Position numbers and translations under genes: made by a program | Notes under the pieces: generated by a model | Seen by the model: the letters and a program-made list of their open reading frames with translations, nothing else | Told to the model about the DNA's origin: nothing | Database searches by the model: none | Shown: positions 7,895 through 17,900 of the stretch, in pieces | Position numbering within the stretch: position 1 is the first letter of the stretch | Layout: every line of letters begins with the position of its first letter | Source: an uncultured bacterium | GTDB taxonomy: Bacteria; Bacteroidota; Bacteroidia; Bacteroidales; Bacteroidaceae | NCBI GenBank assembly: GCA_905215555.1 | Contig: CAJMQU010000040.1 | Location: 1 to 41,457, forward strand | Direction: 5' to 3' | DNA length: 41,457 nt

Positions 7895-10800
7895 ATGAAT
7901 TACAGGAAAAAAGTCATGCTAATGCTCGGGGTTTTATCCTATCTCAATCTGGGGACTTTTTCCCAGGCTGCTCCAGCAGTGGTGGGAGACACTTCCATCC
8001 CAGGTGTTCAACAAACTTCTAATGGCAAGAAAACAATCAAGATTTCCGGTTTGGTAAAGGATGCTACCGGTGAACCGATTATTGGTGCCACTATTCTCGA
8101 AAAAGGAACTTCTAACGGGGTTGTTTCCGATATGGATGGTAACTTTACTATGAATGTGGCTGCTGATGCGGTGTTGCATATTTCATATATAGGTTATGTA
8201 GACCAGGACATAGCCGTAGCAGGCAAGAGTGTTTTCAACATTCAACTGAATGAAGACACAAAAGTTTTGGATGAGGTAGTGGTCATTGGTTACGGTACGG
8301 TGAAACGCCGCGATCTGACTGGAGCGATAGCTTCGGTGAAAGGAGATGAAGTTGCGGCCAATCCTGTTTCGAATGTTGCACAGGCATTGCAGGGACGTTT
8401 GCCGGGTGTGAATGTGATATCGCAGGACGGCCGTCCGGGCGCTACCATTTCGGTACGTGTACGTGGCGGTGGTTCTATCACACAGTCCAATGACCCTCTC
8501 TATGTGGTCGATGGTTTTCCGGTGAGCAACATTAGTGACATACCAGCTTCAGAAATCGAATCAATCGATGTATTGAAGGATGCATCGTCCACCGCCATTT
8601 ATGGTGCACGCGGTGCGAATGGTGTAATCCTTGTTACAACCAAGAGTGCCAAGGAGGGACGGGTTAAAGTCAGCTACGATGGCTATGTGCAGGTAAAGAA
8701 TGTATCGAAGACGCTTGAAACCCTTTCTGCACAAGAGTATGTTCTTCATAATTGGAGCTATGCCGCTTCACGCGGTACGGCCAATCAGGATGCCGTTGAG
8801 AAGTATTTCGGTCTGGGAAGCAAATACGGAAACCATTATGCAGACTATGCAAATGTGAAAGCGCACGACTATACAGACGATGTGCTGCGCACCGCATTGA
8901 CGCATAATCATAACGTAAACATCTCGGGCGGTACCGATAAAACGAAAGTGATATTCTCACTTGGATATATTAATGATGAAGGTATCAAAATAAACTCTGA
9001 CTACAATCGTCTGAATGCCTCTTTCAAGATTCGCCAGCAGTTGGCGAAGACACTCGACCTGGATGTTGATTTCCGTTATACGGAGTCGAATATGAACGGA
9101 CAGGAAGGAGTCACGAACGGTAAAGGTTCTAATGTGTCGGGAGCTTATCGTTACCGCCCTATCGACAATCCGCTGGGGGGAGTCTCTTACTCGGAAGTGG
9201 CATCGGGTTTCAGCTTCGGTGTGGCGAATATAGATGATAAGCATAATCCGGTGGAACTGATCAACGACATCACGAACAAGTCCTATTCGCGTTCGCTAAG
9301 AGGATCGGCTGCTCTATCCTGGGAGATTGTCAAGGGACTTGTAGCCCGTAGCGAATTGTCGCTTACACGCAATTCATCGAAAAGTACGTATTATGAGAAC
9401 GGATACACCAACGGAGATAAGCGTGCTACCCTTAATCGCGGCATGGGAGACGGCCTGCGTTCGGTATCTACTCTTAACTATAATTTCGAACTTGGCAAGA
9501 ACAACTCATTCTCTGTGCTTCTGGGTAACGAAATCTTGAAATCGGATTCTGAATCTTCACAAATTTCCGGTCGTGGCTATCCCGGTACCTTTGACTATGA
9601 TACCACCATGGGATTGATTCATACGGCAACCACTTCTTTTTCCGCCACCAACTCTTATAGTGTCCCCTCACGTACGGTGTCATATTTCGGCCGTCTGAGC
9701 TATACGTTTATGGATCGTTACCTTTTCACCGGAACATTCCGTGCTGATGGTTCTTCTAAGTTTGCGCCAGATAATCGCTGGGGATATTTTCCCGCAGGTG
9801 CTTTCGCATGGCGTCTTTCGGAAGAGCCTTTCATGAGTGGAACAAAGGAATGGCTTTCTAACTTGAAACTTCGTTTGTCTTACGGTACTTCGGGCAGCGA
9901 TAATATCAGCTCCAATCTGTGGCGTGAAACCTGGTCGAGCTTGGGTTCGGGCAGTAACCATACGCCTATTAACGGTGAACTCGGCTCATTCTATCGTCCG
10001 GATGGCCTGCTGGCCAATTCCAAACTGAAATGGGAAACCACTATTTCCCGCAACCTGGGTGTTGACTTTGGCTTCCTGAACAATCGCATCAATGGTAGTC
10101 TGGAAGTATACTGGAATACTACCAAAGACTTGTTGATGGCTGTGCCGGTGGATAATACGACAGGATATTCCTATCAGTTCCAGAACTTTGGCAAGACTTC
10201 CAACCGCGGTATTGAACTCTCGGTGAATGTGGATGTGATAAACAAAGGTGATTTCCGCTTCAATGTGGGCGCCATCTATAACTATAACCGCAACAAGCTG
10301 GATGAACTGCCCAATGCAGACCAGTATCTTTATTCTTCATACTGGGGGTCTTCCTCTTTGGTACCTACCAACGATTATATGTTCGTTGAAGGAAAAGCCA
10401 TCGGCCTGGTACGCGGATTTGTCAGTGAAGGATATTATACGGTGGATGACTTTAATTATATCAACGGTCAGTACGTCCTGAAAGAAGATGTGCCCGATAT
10501 AACGAAAGCGCTGACGGCTACCTATATGCATCCATACGATCTCCCTTCCGGACAGACAGCTTTCCCTGGTGCTGCCAAGTTCCGCGATGTGGATGGCAGC
10601 GGTACGGTTGACCTGGACGATGCCACTTGCTTGGGTGAAGTGATGCCCCGCCATACGGGAAGTTTCCAGTTGAACTTCAACTATAAGAATTTCGATCTTT
10701 CCACTAACTTCAACTGGACGGCCGGAGGTAAAGTATACAATGTGGCTGCCATGATCAACGCATCCGGACAAGAGTTTGACGGTATCGGTGCTCAACGTGC

Positions 10801-11236
10801 CTCATGGGTGGCTGATGCCTTTAAGGTTTACAATGTGAATGCTGCGGGTGACTTGTATGCGGTTACCAATCCTGACGAACTGAGAGCTTTGAATGCCAAT
10901 GCCAAGTATCACTTGCCTTACCATCAGAGCGGCATCACCTCATCGGAGTGGCTGGAAGATGGCTCATACCTCCGCTTGCAGACGTTGACTCTCGGTTATA
11001 CGTTGCCCAGAAACTGGTTGGCTAAAGTGAAAATAGACAAAGTACGTCTGTATCTCACGGCAACCAATCTGTTCACTATTACTGGCTATTCGGGCATAGA
11101 CCCTGAGGTGAATGCTACTCCTACCGGTCAGAGCGGGTTCTACAGTAACCTGAAAATTTTCCCGACGCTCAATATGGACTTTGGCACTTATCCTCGTGCG
11201 CGTACATTCACTTTCGGTGCTAACATCACTTTCTAA
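7895..11236 (+). CDS. SusC-like TonB-dependent outer-membrane transporter (SusC1)
   Basis: 1113 residues. A signal peptide (about 1-26) is followed by a carboxypeptidase-regulatory-like domain (about 47-125, ISGLVKDATGEPIIGATI), the TonB-box region DEVVVIGYGTVKRRDLTGA, a plug domain with VRVRGGGSI and DASSTAIYGARGANGVI, and a long beta-barrel ending in an aromatic residue (ANITF). It imports oligosaccharides across the outer membrane together with the SusD1 lipoprotein encoded 39 bases downstream. The substrate is presumably a pectic oligosaccharide, given the flanking genes. The start ATG at 7895 is directly followed by MNYRKK, a normal signal-peptide n-region. Confidence 0.95.
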   Translation: MNYRKKVMLMLGVLSYLNLGTFSQAAPAVVGDTSIPGVQQTSNGKKTIKISGLVKDATGEPIIGATILEKGTSNGVVSDMDGNFTMNVAADAVLHISYIGYVDQDIAVAGKSVFNIQLNEDTKVLDEVVVIGYGTVKRRDLTGAIASVKGDEVAANPVSNVAQALQGRLPGVNVISQDGRPGATISVRVRGGGSITQSNDPLYVVDGFPVSNISDIPASEIESIDVLKDASSTAIYGARGANGVILVTTKSAKEGRVKVSYDGYVQVKNVSKTLETLSAQEYVLHNWSYAASRGTANQDAVEKYFGLGSKYGNHYADYANVKAHDYTDDVLRTALTHNHNVNISGGTDKTKVIFSLGYINDEGIKINSDYNRLNASFKIRQQLAKTLDLDVDFRYTESNMNGQEGVTNGKGSNVSGAYRYRPIDNPLGGVSYSEVASGFSFGVANIDDKHNPVELINDITNKSYSRSLRGSAALSWEIVKGLVARSELSLTRNSSKSTYYENGYTNGDKRATLNRGMGDGLRSVSTLNYNFELGKNNSFSVLLGNEILKSDSESSQISGRGYPGTFDYDTTMGLIHTATTSFSATNSYSVPSRTVSYFGRLSYTFMDRYLFTGTFRADGSSKFAPDNRWGYFPAGAFAWRLSEEPFMSGTKEWLSNLKLRLSYGTSGSDNISSNLWRETWSSLGSGSNHTPINGELGSFYRPDGLLANSKLKWETTISRNLGVDFGFLNNRINGSLEVYWNTTKDLLMAVPVDNTTGYSYQFQNFGKTSNRGIELSVNVDVINKGDFRFNVGAIYNYNRNKLDELPNADQYLYSSYWGSSSLVPTNDYMFVEGKAIGLVRGFVSEGYYTVDDFNYINGQYVLKEDVPDITKALTATYMHPYDLPSGQTAFPGAAKFRDVDGSGTVDLDDATCLGEVMPRHTGSFQLNFNYKNFDLSTNFNWTAGGKVYNVAAMINASGQEFDGIGAQRASWVADAFKVYNVNAAGDLYAVTNPDELRALNANAKYHLPYHQSGITSSEWLEDGSYLRLQTLTLGYTLPRNWLAKVKIDKVRLYLTATNLFTITGYSGIDPEVNATPTGQSGFYSNLKIFPTLNMDFGTYPRARTFTFGANITF

Positions 11237-11275
11237 ACCTTCATTCAGTAATTGAAAAATAACAGAAAAATAAAT

Positions 11276-13402
11276 ATGAAAAAGATATTGAATATAGCTC
11301 TTGCAGCAGTCACATTTGCGATGAGCGGCTGTCAGGATTTCCTCGACACTTCGTCTCCGAGTGTAGTAGACCGCGATTTTGTTTTCTCAAATGAAGAGTC
11401 AGCGCGCGGTGCATTGTATTATGGTTATGAAACCCTCCGGGCAAACAGGAGTCTGCACAATGTAGGATTCTTCTGGCATCCGGTCTGGGGTTCCGATATT
11501 GAAGATTCCCAGGACATCTATGACGAAGGCAGTGCCGGAATCTGTGAGAAATGGTTCTATCCCGGTGGTACGGGGGCTTATAACATCGACTCCGGCGAAG
11601 GTACCGAAGTGTTCACCAAGGTTTATGAAACGATATCCGTGGCAAATTCTCTGATATCCAGCTTTGAATCGCTTGATAACTTCCAGGAAATCATGACAGG
11701 AGAGCCAAACAATCTTTCAGACATTTACGGACAGGCTGTTGCCCTGCGCGCCACTTGCTATTGGGAGTTGTGCCGTTGGTATGGAGATGTGCCCCATGCG
11801 TTGAAGGCCGGTGAAAAGGCACAAGGGCTGACTTCCCGTTATGCCATCTATGATTATCATATCCGGAAGCTTCGGGAAGTGGAACCTCACATGTACCGTC
11901 CGGGTGAAGGAACAACAAGAGCAGATGTGATGAATCGTACATATGTTCAGGGACTTATAGCCCGCCTTTGCCTCTATAACGGCGGCTATGCAACCCGCCG
12001 TACGGATTTAGGTGCTGATTTCTATGTAGACGGTGATGGTAAAACACTCTCCTTTGATGATTGGAGTGTAGAAAAAAATGGTGCCATCTATGGTCGTCGT
12101 AGCGACTGGAAGAATCTGTATTCGATAGCCAAAGAATATCTCCAGGCTATTTATATGAATCCGGGTTCGGTTGTAATGCGTACGACAGACCCCCGTTCCA
12201 CCGGTAAGAATGGACAGGAATATAATAACCCTTATCAGTATACATTCCAGCAGATGCATGCTGCTGATAACATAACACTTGCTGATGAGTCCATTTACGA
12301 ACTTCCCCATGAGTATAATGGTGGCTCGTCGCGTCCTGCCTATATCGGCCGTCCGTCAACGGGTGGGAATGGACAGGCACCTTGCGTGGCTTGCGGACAG
12401 GATCGCATACAGGCGCATTTCTATTATGGCTGGTTTGACAACAATGATATGCGTCGCGACGCTTCGGTTACAGTGACGGGCAGTACCGGCGGAGGTCAGG
12501 AGTTGATACAGTCGTTCGATCGCAGTGCATGGGGTAAAGGATGCGGTCCGGGCACTAATAAATGGGACTGGAATCGTATGACCTCGCCTGACACACAGAC
12601 TTATGGTAACTCCGGCATCAATTTCTCTTATATGCGTATTTCCGACGCTTATCTTATGCTGGCCGAAGTATGTGCGGCATTGGGAGATGACGGCAGTGCG
12701 AAAACTTATCTTGCCCTTGTGCATAACCGGGCATTTCCCGGCAATAACGATCCGAATTTCGATAAATATATATCGGATTGCGGCTCTGTCTACAATGCGG
12801 TACTGAAAGAGCGTGCTTTGGAATTCAGTGGTGAAGGTGTGCGCCGTTTCGATATTATCCGTACAGGTATTCTTCCGGAAGTCGCCGTTGAAAATAGAAA
12901 AGTGATGAATGCCATTATCGATGGTATCCGTAAAGATGGTTACTATACTTTCGATAACGGTAACCAGATACCTGCCTACATCTGGACGAAGATGGTTGAC
13001 GCCAAATCCGAGTATGGATACAGATTGACATCGCAGACACCGGCCGACAAACAGGACGATCCTGTATTGTTCCCCGGCTGGCGCGGACAACATGACGACT
13101 GGGGAAGCCTGGTTCCCGCTTATGCAGGGGTGACGATGACGAATGTTGCAATAAAAGGCCTGTTCGAATACATCGCACCGGGTTCGGCCGAAGCACAGGC
13201 TTTGGAAGCCGACGGATACGTGCAAACTCCCTGGGCGATAGATATGTTGAAGTATGAAGATTCTTACGCGAAGAAACTATTTGCCGGATATACGGATGCG
13301 GATTATGCGGCAAAGAATCCGCCTATACATTTATTGCCTAATGTTTATCAGGTATTGCTGAATTCGGGAATTACGAATGGTTACGGGTTTAAGCAACAAT
13401 AG
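11276..13402 (+). CDS. SusD/RagB-family surface glycan-binding lipoprotein (SusD1)
   Basis: 708 residues from the ATG at 11276. An upstream in-frame TTG at 11252 is less likely because the lipoprotein signal MKKILNIALAAVTFAMSGC begins at the ATG. The lipid-bearing Cys is C19 and the mature protein begins CQDFLDT, as in many SusD proteins. The TPR-containing SusD body follows, including the C-terminal RALEFSGEGVRRFDIIRTG motif. It is longer than the usual 500-600 residues, with extra sequence mainly in the middle and a C-terminal extension after the RALEF motif. It partners SusC1 at the cell surface as the substrate-capturing lid. Confidence 0.93.
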   Translation: MKKILNIALAAVTFAMSGCQDFLDTSSPSVVDRDFVFSNEESARGALYYGYETLRANRSLHNVGFFWHPVWGSDIEDSQDIYDEGSAGICEKWFYPGGTGAYNIDSGEGTEVFTKVYETISVANSLISSFESLDNFQEIMTGEPNNLSDIYGQAVALRATCYWELCRWYGDVPHALKAGEKAQGLTSRYAIYDYHIRKLREVEPHMYRPGEGTTRADVMNRTYVQGLIARLCLYNGGYATRRTDLGADFYVDGDGKTLSFDDWSVEKNGAIYGRRSDWKNLYSIAKEYLQAIYMNPGSVVMRTTDPRSTGKNGQEYNNPYQYTFQQMHAADNITLADESIYELPHEYNGGSSRPAYIGRPSTGGNGQAPCVACGQDRIQAHFYYGWFDNNDMRRDASVTVTGSTGGGQELIQSFDRSAWGKGCGPGTNKWDWNRMTSPDTQTYGNSGINFSYMRISDAYLMLAEVCAALGDDGSAKTYLALVHNRAFPGNNDPNFDKYISDCGSVYNAVLKERALEFSGEGVRRFDIIRTGILPEVAVENRKVMNAIIDGIRKDGYYTFDNGNQIPAYIWTKMVDAKSEYGYRLTSQTPADKQDDPVLFPGWRGQHDDWGSLVPAYAGVTMTNVAIKGLFEYIAPGSAEAQALEADGYVQTPWAIDMLKYEDSYAKKLFAGYTDADYAAKNPPIHLLPNVYQVLLNSGITNGYGFKQQ

Positions 13403-13454
13403 GTATCAAGAGTTGCCGGCACTCGGCATTGAAAGGAAAAGAAAGAGAAATGCA

Positions 13455-13498
13455 GGTGTGTGACAAAGACTGCCTCGGTGTGCGACTGAGATACCCTC
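13455..13498. repeat. Two 22-bp tandem repeat units downstream of SusD1
   Basis: Units at 13455-13476 and 13477-13498 agree at 16 of 22 positions (both begin GGTGTG and end CCTC, with GAC and GA in register). They lie in the gap between SusD1 and esterase A. The sequence differs from the other 22-bp repeats in the window but the period is the same. A small TGCCG/CGGCA hairpin (13414-13428) sits just before them. Confidence 0.45.
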
Positions 13499-13579
13499 AA
13501 TATGTGGCTGTGTCAGCAACTGATTCTTTCTGTAAATTTATTTGTTTGCTGTTGCAAACCTGTAGTAGAATTTGATTTA

Positions 13580-13619
13580 TAACCGTCCGGTAAGAAATTC
13601 GGTTAATTCATTAATTTTG
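13580..13619 (+). promoter_or_regulatory. Promoter and dyad upstream of esterase A
   Basis: TAATTTTG (13612-13619) matches the Bacteroides -7 consensus and lies about 30 bases from the ATG at 13651. An inverted repeat TAACCG...CGGTTA (13580-13585 with 13600-13605) sits immediately upstream, where an operator or -33-region factor could bind. Esterase A therefore appears to have its own promoter, separate from SusCD1. Confidence 0.4.
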
Positions 13620-13650
13620 TATTTTGAATGAAAAACATACATCAAGTAAT

Positions 13651-14796
13651 ATGGTAAAAAAGTTTATTCTTTGCATGTCGTTAGGGCTGGCTACTTCAGT
13701 AGCCGCCCTTTCTCAGCAATTATCCGGTTATGAACTGGAAAGAGAAATGCCGGTCTTTTTGGACCAGCTGAAAAAAGAGCTGACCTACCCCATGGCCTGG
13801 GGAAACAGTTCCGTTAAGAATTTTAAGAAGTGGCGTCGCCAGGCACGCAACACTGTGCTGGATGCGATGCTGGCTCCACCGCCCCGTACCACAGACTATC
13901 AGACCGAAGTAATTGCCGAAGAGCAGCGTGACGGGTATAAAGCCCGGAAGTTGTGTTTTAACCTGACGGGTTATTCACGGGTGAATGCTTATATGCTGGT
14001 GCCCGATGGTGAAGGACCTTTCCCGGCTGTCGTATTGCTGCATGATCATGGAGGTCATTATACAATCGGCAAGGAGAAGATGATTCGTCCCTTTGGCGTG
14101 TCTTCGGAAGTTTTGGCGGATGCCGATGGCTGGGCCAGACAGTGTTATGGCGGACAATATGTGGGCGATTATCTGGCATCTCACGGCTATGTCGTCATCT
14201 CCGTAGATGCCCTCTACTGGGGGGAACGTGGGCGGAGAGAAGGTGCTGATGGCAGTAAATATGCTGATAATGCTGGAAACTTTATGATGCTGGGGCGTAG
14301 TCTGAGTGCTTTTATGAACTACGAAGATATGTACACGACTGATTTTCTGGCGACGCTGCCGGAAGTGGATTCCAAGCGTATTGCTTGTATGGGCTTTTCT
14401 ATGGGGGCATATCGTGCCTGGATGCTTTCGGCTCTGTCTGATAGGATTCAGGCTGGGGTTGCTGTTTGCTGGATGGTTACTACGGACTGTCAGCTCTCGT
14501 GGGAGTATGGCAGGGAACGGGGCGGTTTTGCCAACCAGTTGCCGGGTATCCGCCGTTATCTGGATTATCCGCATATAGCGTCCATAGCTTGTCCCAAACC
14601 GATGTTCTTTCTTAACGGGGAACATGACAAACTGTTTCCTCCTGTAGGGGTAAACGCTGCTTTTACGGAGATGCGCAAAGTTTGGGAGAGCCGTTCGGCA
14701 GGTGATAAACTCATTACGGAGTTGTGGGATATGCCGCATGATTGTGGGGTAAAAGTACAGGAAGCGATTTTATCTTTTTTGAATAAAAGTTTGTAA
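13651..14796 (+). CDS. Alpha/beta-hydrolase esterase A (dienelactone-hydrolase-like, possible pectin esterase)
   Basis: 381 residues from the ATG at 13651. A TTG 27 bases upstream is in frame, but the signal peptide MVKKFILCMSLGLATSVAALSQ begins at the ATG. Secreted alpha/beta hydrolase with nucleophile S250 in GFSMG, acid D326 in GEHDKLFP and base H363 in MPHDC. An oxyanion/lid region LLHDHGGHYTIGKEK is shared almost exactly with esterase B. It belongs to the broad dienelactone hydrolase/acetyl-esterase group. The pectin methylesterase family CE19 (founded on B. thetaiotaomicron BT1017) has this fold, so a pectin methyl- or acetylesterase role is plausible but unproven. It is convergent with HTCS1. 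Confidence 0.8.
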   Translation: MVKKFILCMSLGLATSVAALSQQLSGYELEREMPVFLDQLKKELTYPMAWGNSSVKNFKKWRRQARNTVLDAMLAPPPRTTDYQTEVIAEEQRDGYKARKLCFNLTGYSRVNAYMLVPDGEGPFPAVVLLHDHGGHYTIGKEKMIRPFGVSSEVLADADGWARQCYGGQYVGDYLASHGYVVISVDALYWGERGRREGADGSKYADNAGNFMMLGRSLSAFMNYEDMYTTDFLATLPEVDSKRIACMGFSMGAYRAWMLSALSDRIQAGVAVCWMVTTDCQLSWEYGRERGGFANQLPGIRRYLDYPHIASIACPKPMFFLNGEHDKLFPPVGVNAAFTEMRKVWESRSAGDKLITELWDMPHDCGVKVQEAILSFLNKSL

Positions 14797-14834
14797 ACCG
14801 GAAAATAAAGGAACGAAACAAGGTAACGAGTTAG

Positions 14835-14891
14835 CAAGGGAACAAGGGGTTGCGCAATGCTTCTTATGCCGCATGGAACCTTGTTCCCTTG
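14835..14891. terminator. Inverted repeat between esterase A and HTCS1 (bidirectional terminator)
   Basis: A perfect 13-base inverted repeat (14835-14847 with 14879-14891) built on AAGGGAACAAGG lies between the two convergent genes, with a 31-base loop. It can fold identically on either strand and is well placed to end both transcripts. It lacks a long T run. Imperfect AAGGTAAC/AGGGAAC copies next to it suggest a repeated intergenic element. Confidence 0.55.
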
Positions 14892-14907
14892 TCAACTTGT
14901 CCCTTCG

Positions 14908-17900
14908 TCATCTGGTCCTAATCTGCCTCCATCTTTCCTTATACTCCGTTGGCGTCATACCATACTGTTGCTTAAAGCATTTACTAAAGTAGTGGGAATC
15001 ATTTAGTCCCACCATATAGGCTATCTGAGCCATATTATACTCTTCCGTTTCTATCAACTGGGCTGCCCGCTTCATACGAATCTCCCTTAGAAACTCAACA
15101 GGTGACAATCCGGTCAGAGTTTTCAGTTTCTTGAAGAATACGGAGCGGCTCATATTCACTTCATTGGCAATGTCTTCGACTGTGAGGTCTCCATTATCCA
15201 GGTGCTTTTCGATGGTTTCCATCACTTTATTCATGAACTTCCGGTCGTTTGGAGAAAGGGGGGGAGCTGTCACTTTTTCCGTTTCTTCCGGTTGCTGTTC
15301 GGTGGAAGAAGGCAACAGACTGGCACAATACAGCGCCTGCAACTTCTTGCGTTGTTCAAGCAGATTGAATATACGTGCTTTTAGATATGCGGCACTGAAA
15401 GGTTTGGTGATGTAATCGTCCACTCCCAGCTCCATTCCTTCTATCTTGCTTTCGATGGTTGATTTGGCAGTCAGCATGACGATGGGGATATGGCTGGTAG
15501 TCATTTCCTCCCTGAGTTCGCGTGCCATTTCGATACCGTCTTTTTCCGGCATCATTACGTCGCTGATGATGATGTCCGGCATATACTTCTTGCTTTTATC
15601 CAGTCCGGAATTTCCGTTTTCAGCTTCTATCACATTAAAGTATTGGGCAAAGATGGTTCTTATGAAAAAGCGTAGTTCCCGGTTGTCCTCCACTATCAGG
15701 ATGGTTTCCCTTTCTCTGTTCAGGTTCTCTTCTTCGTTTCCGGTGAAAGAAGACAGTTGGCTGCCGACGTGTTCGGTTGCGGTATCGTCGATTACATAAT
15801 CGGACAGGATAAACTCGACTGTCTGGTCGAAGTGCTCTTTTCCTTTGGGTAATCGGACGGTGAAGCAACTGCCTTCTCCAAGTTTGCTCCGGATGCTGAT
15901 TGTACCATGGTGCATATCAATCAGTTCTTTCACGAGCGACAGCCCGATGCCGGTGCTCGCCTGGTTGAAAAGATTCTTATCCACCAGGTTTTCGAACCGT
16001 ACGAACAGGGATTTCTGTTTATTCTCGGCAATTCCGATGCCTTGGTCTTCTACTGCAATGTTCACATCACTCCCGTCTTCCTGCACGGTTACTTGAATCT
16101 GTTTGCCTTGGGGAGTGTATTTGAAAGCGTTTGACAACAGGTTGAAAAGAATCTTCTCCAGTTTGTCGGAATCAGCCCATATCTTGAGGGAAGAACTCTG
16201 CGCGCTCATTCCGAAATCTATCTGATGTTCATCTGCCAAGCTGTGGAAGTTCTCCATGATATGGCGGATGAAGGGGATAAGGTCGATTTGCTGTACCCGC
16301 ATCTTCATCTTTTTGTTTTGTATTTTGCGGAAGTCCAGGATTTGGTTCACCAGTCGTAGCATGCGGTTGGTGTTTCGTTCCACTAAAACCAACTGTTCCC
16401 TCTCCTCATTATTCAGTTTGCCGTGTTGCAAGACTTGCTCTATCGGGCCGGCAATCAGCGTCAACGGAGTACGTAGCTCGTGGGATATATTCGTGAAGAA
16501 ACGTAATTTGATATCGGATATCTCCTGTTCCACGAACACTTTATGTTTGAGCCGGAAGATGGTGAAGAGAATATAAGTTGCCGTGAAAATGATTAATAGG
16601 ATGAATAGCACATAAAGCGAATATGCCCACGGAGTTTCCCAAAAGGAGGGGAGTACGGTTATCTCTAATGTACGCGTATTTTCCACCCATATACCGTCAC
16701 TGTTTGTGGAGCGTACTTTCAGTGTATAATGCCCTTTGGGGAGGTTGGTGTAAGTGGCGGTTCGCTGGTTACCGATGTCATTCCAGTTTTTCTCGAAACC
16801 TTCCAGCTTGTAGGAGTAGGAGATGTTATCGGGATATTTCATGTCCAGAGCTGCAAACTGGATGCTGAAACCGTTCTTGTCATGAGGCAACGTCAGAAGC
16901 CGGGTATCGTCAATGTGAGTGGTGAGTATGCCGTCTTCTTCGGGAGTCACTGTCTTTTCGGCCTGCTGGAGTCGGGTGAAAATAATGGGAGGAATATAGC
17001 TACTGGTATTGATGGAGTCCGGTAGGAAGTAAAGCGCTCCTTTCACTGTGTTAAACATCAGGTAGTCGGATGCTGTCCGCAGGGCTACTCCCTCATTAAA
17101 ATTGATTCGTTGCGGGAAGGTTCTGGAAGGATAGTTTATGATCTTGTCCGTGGCGGGAGTGAGTTTACATAATTCTTTCTCTGTGGCACACCACAAGTTG
17201 CCGTGCGTATCTTCCTGGATGGACAACAAGACATCCGACGGGAGCCCGTTTTTCATTGTATATGCCCGGAAACGAGCCCGGTCTCCGTCGAGTGAAAGTA
17301 ATTTGTTCAGCCCGCCTCCGAAAGTAGCGACATACATATCTCCTTTCTTCGTGAAGAAAATGTTGTGCACATCGTTGTTGCTGAGACTATTGGTATCTCC
17401 GGGTATGCGGCAATAGCGCCTGAATTTAATTTCTTCCGGCTCGTTGAAGTCGCTTGGACACATTAGTAATCCCGTAGCGCTCCCTATCCAGATATTTCCT
17501 TGGGCATCGGAAGTGATGAAGCGCGTACGGTAACATTGGCTGATGGGATAGTTTTTCAGACGGTTTCGGTAGTTGATGAACCGGCCAGATCCTTGGTGGT
17601 TTCCCCGCTCCAGGTAGTTTATGCCGCCTTCAAACGTGGCAATCCATATCCGTTGCCGGTGATCCTCGTACAGGCTGTAAATCTCGTTGCCGCTCAGGCT
17701 GTATATATCGTTTGTTTCGGCAGTGTATCGGGTGAGGTGATAGCTCAATGGGCTGTTCTGAGGTTTGGCGGCAAACAGTCCGTTGCCTTTGGTACCTATC
17801 CATACGGTTCCTTCATGGTCCTGCATGATGGCGTAGGCATTGCCGATTTCATCTGTGCTGTGGGGGACAATCGTCCCTTTCGTTGTAAGGATACCTATAT

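Noticed and set aside
14797..14907. Possible 22-bp array (GGAAC, GGTAAC and GGGAAC copies)
   Set aside because: Spacings are about 12 and 16 bases, not 22. The 13-bp inverted repeat explains the region better as a terminator-like hairpin.
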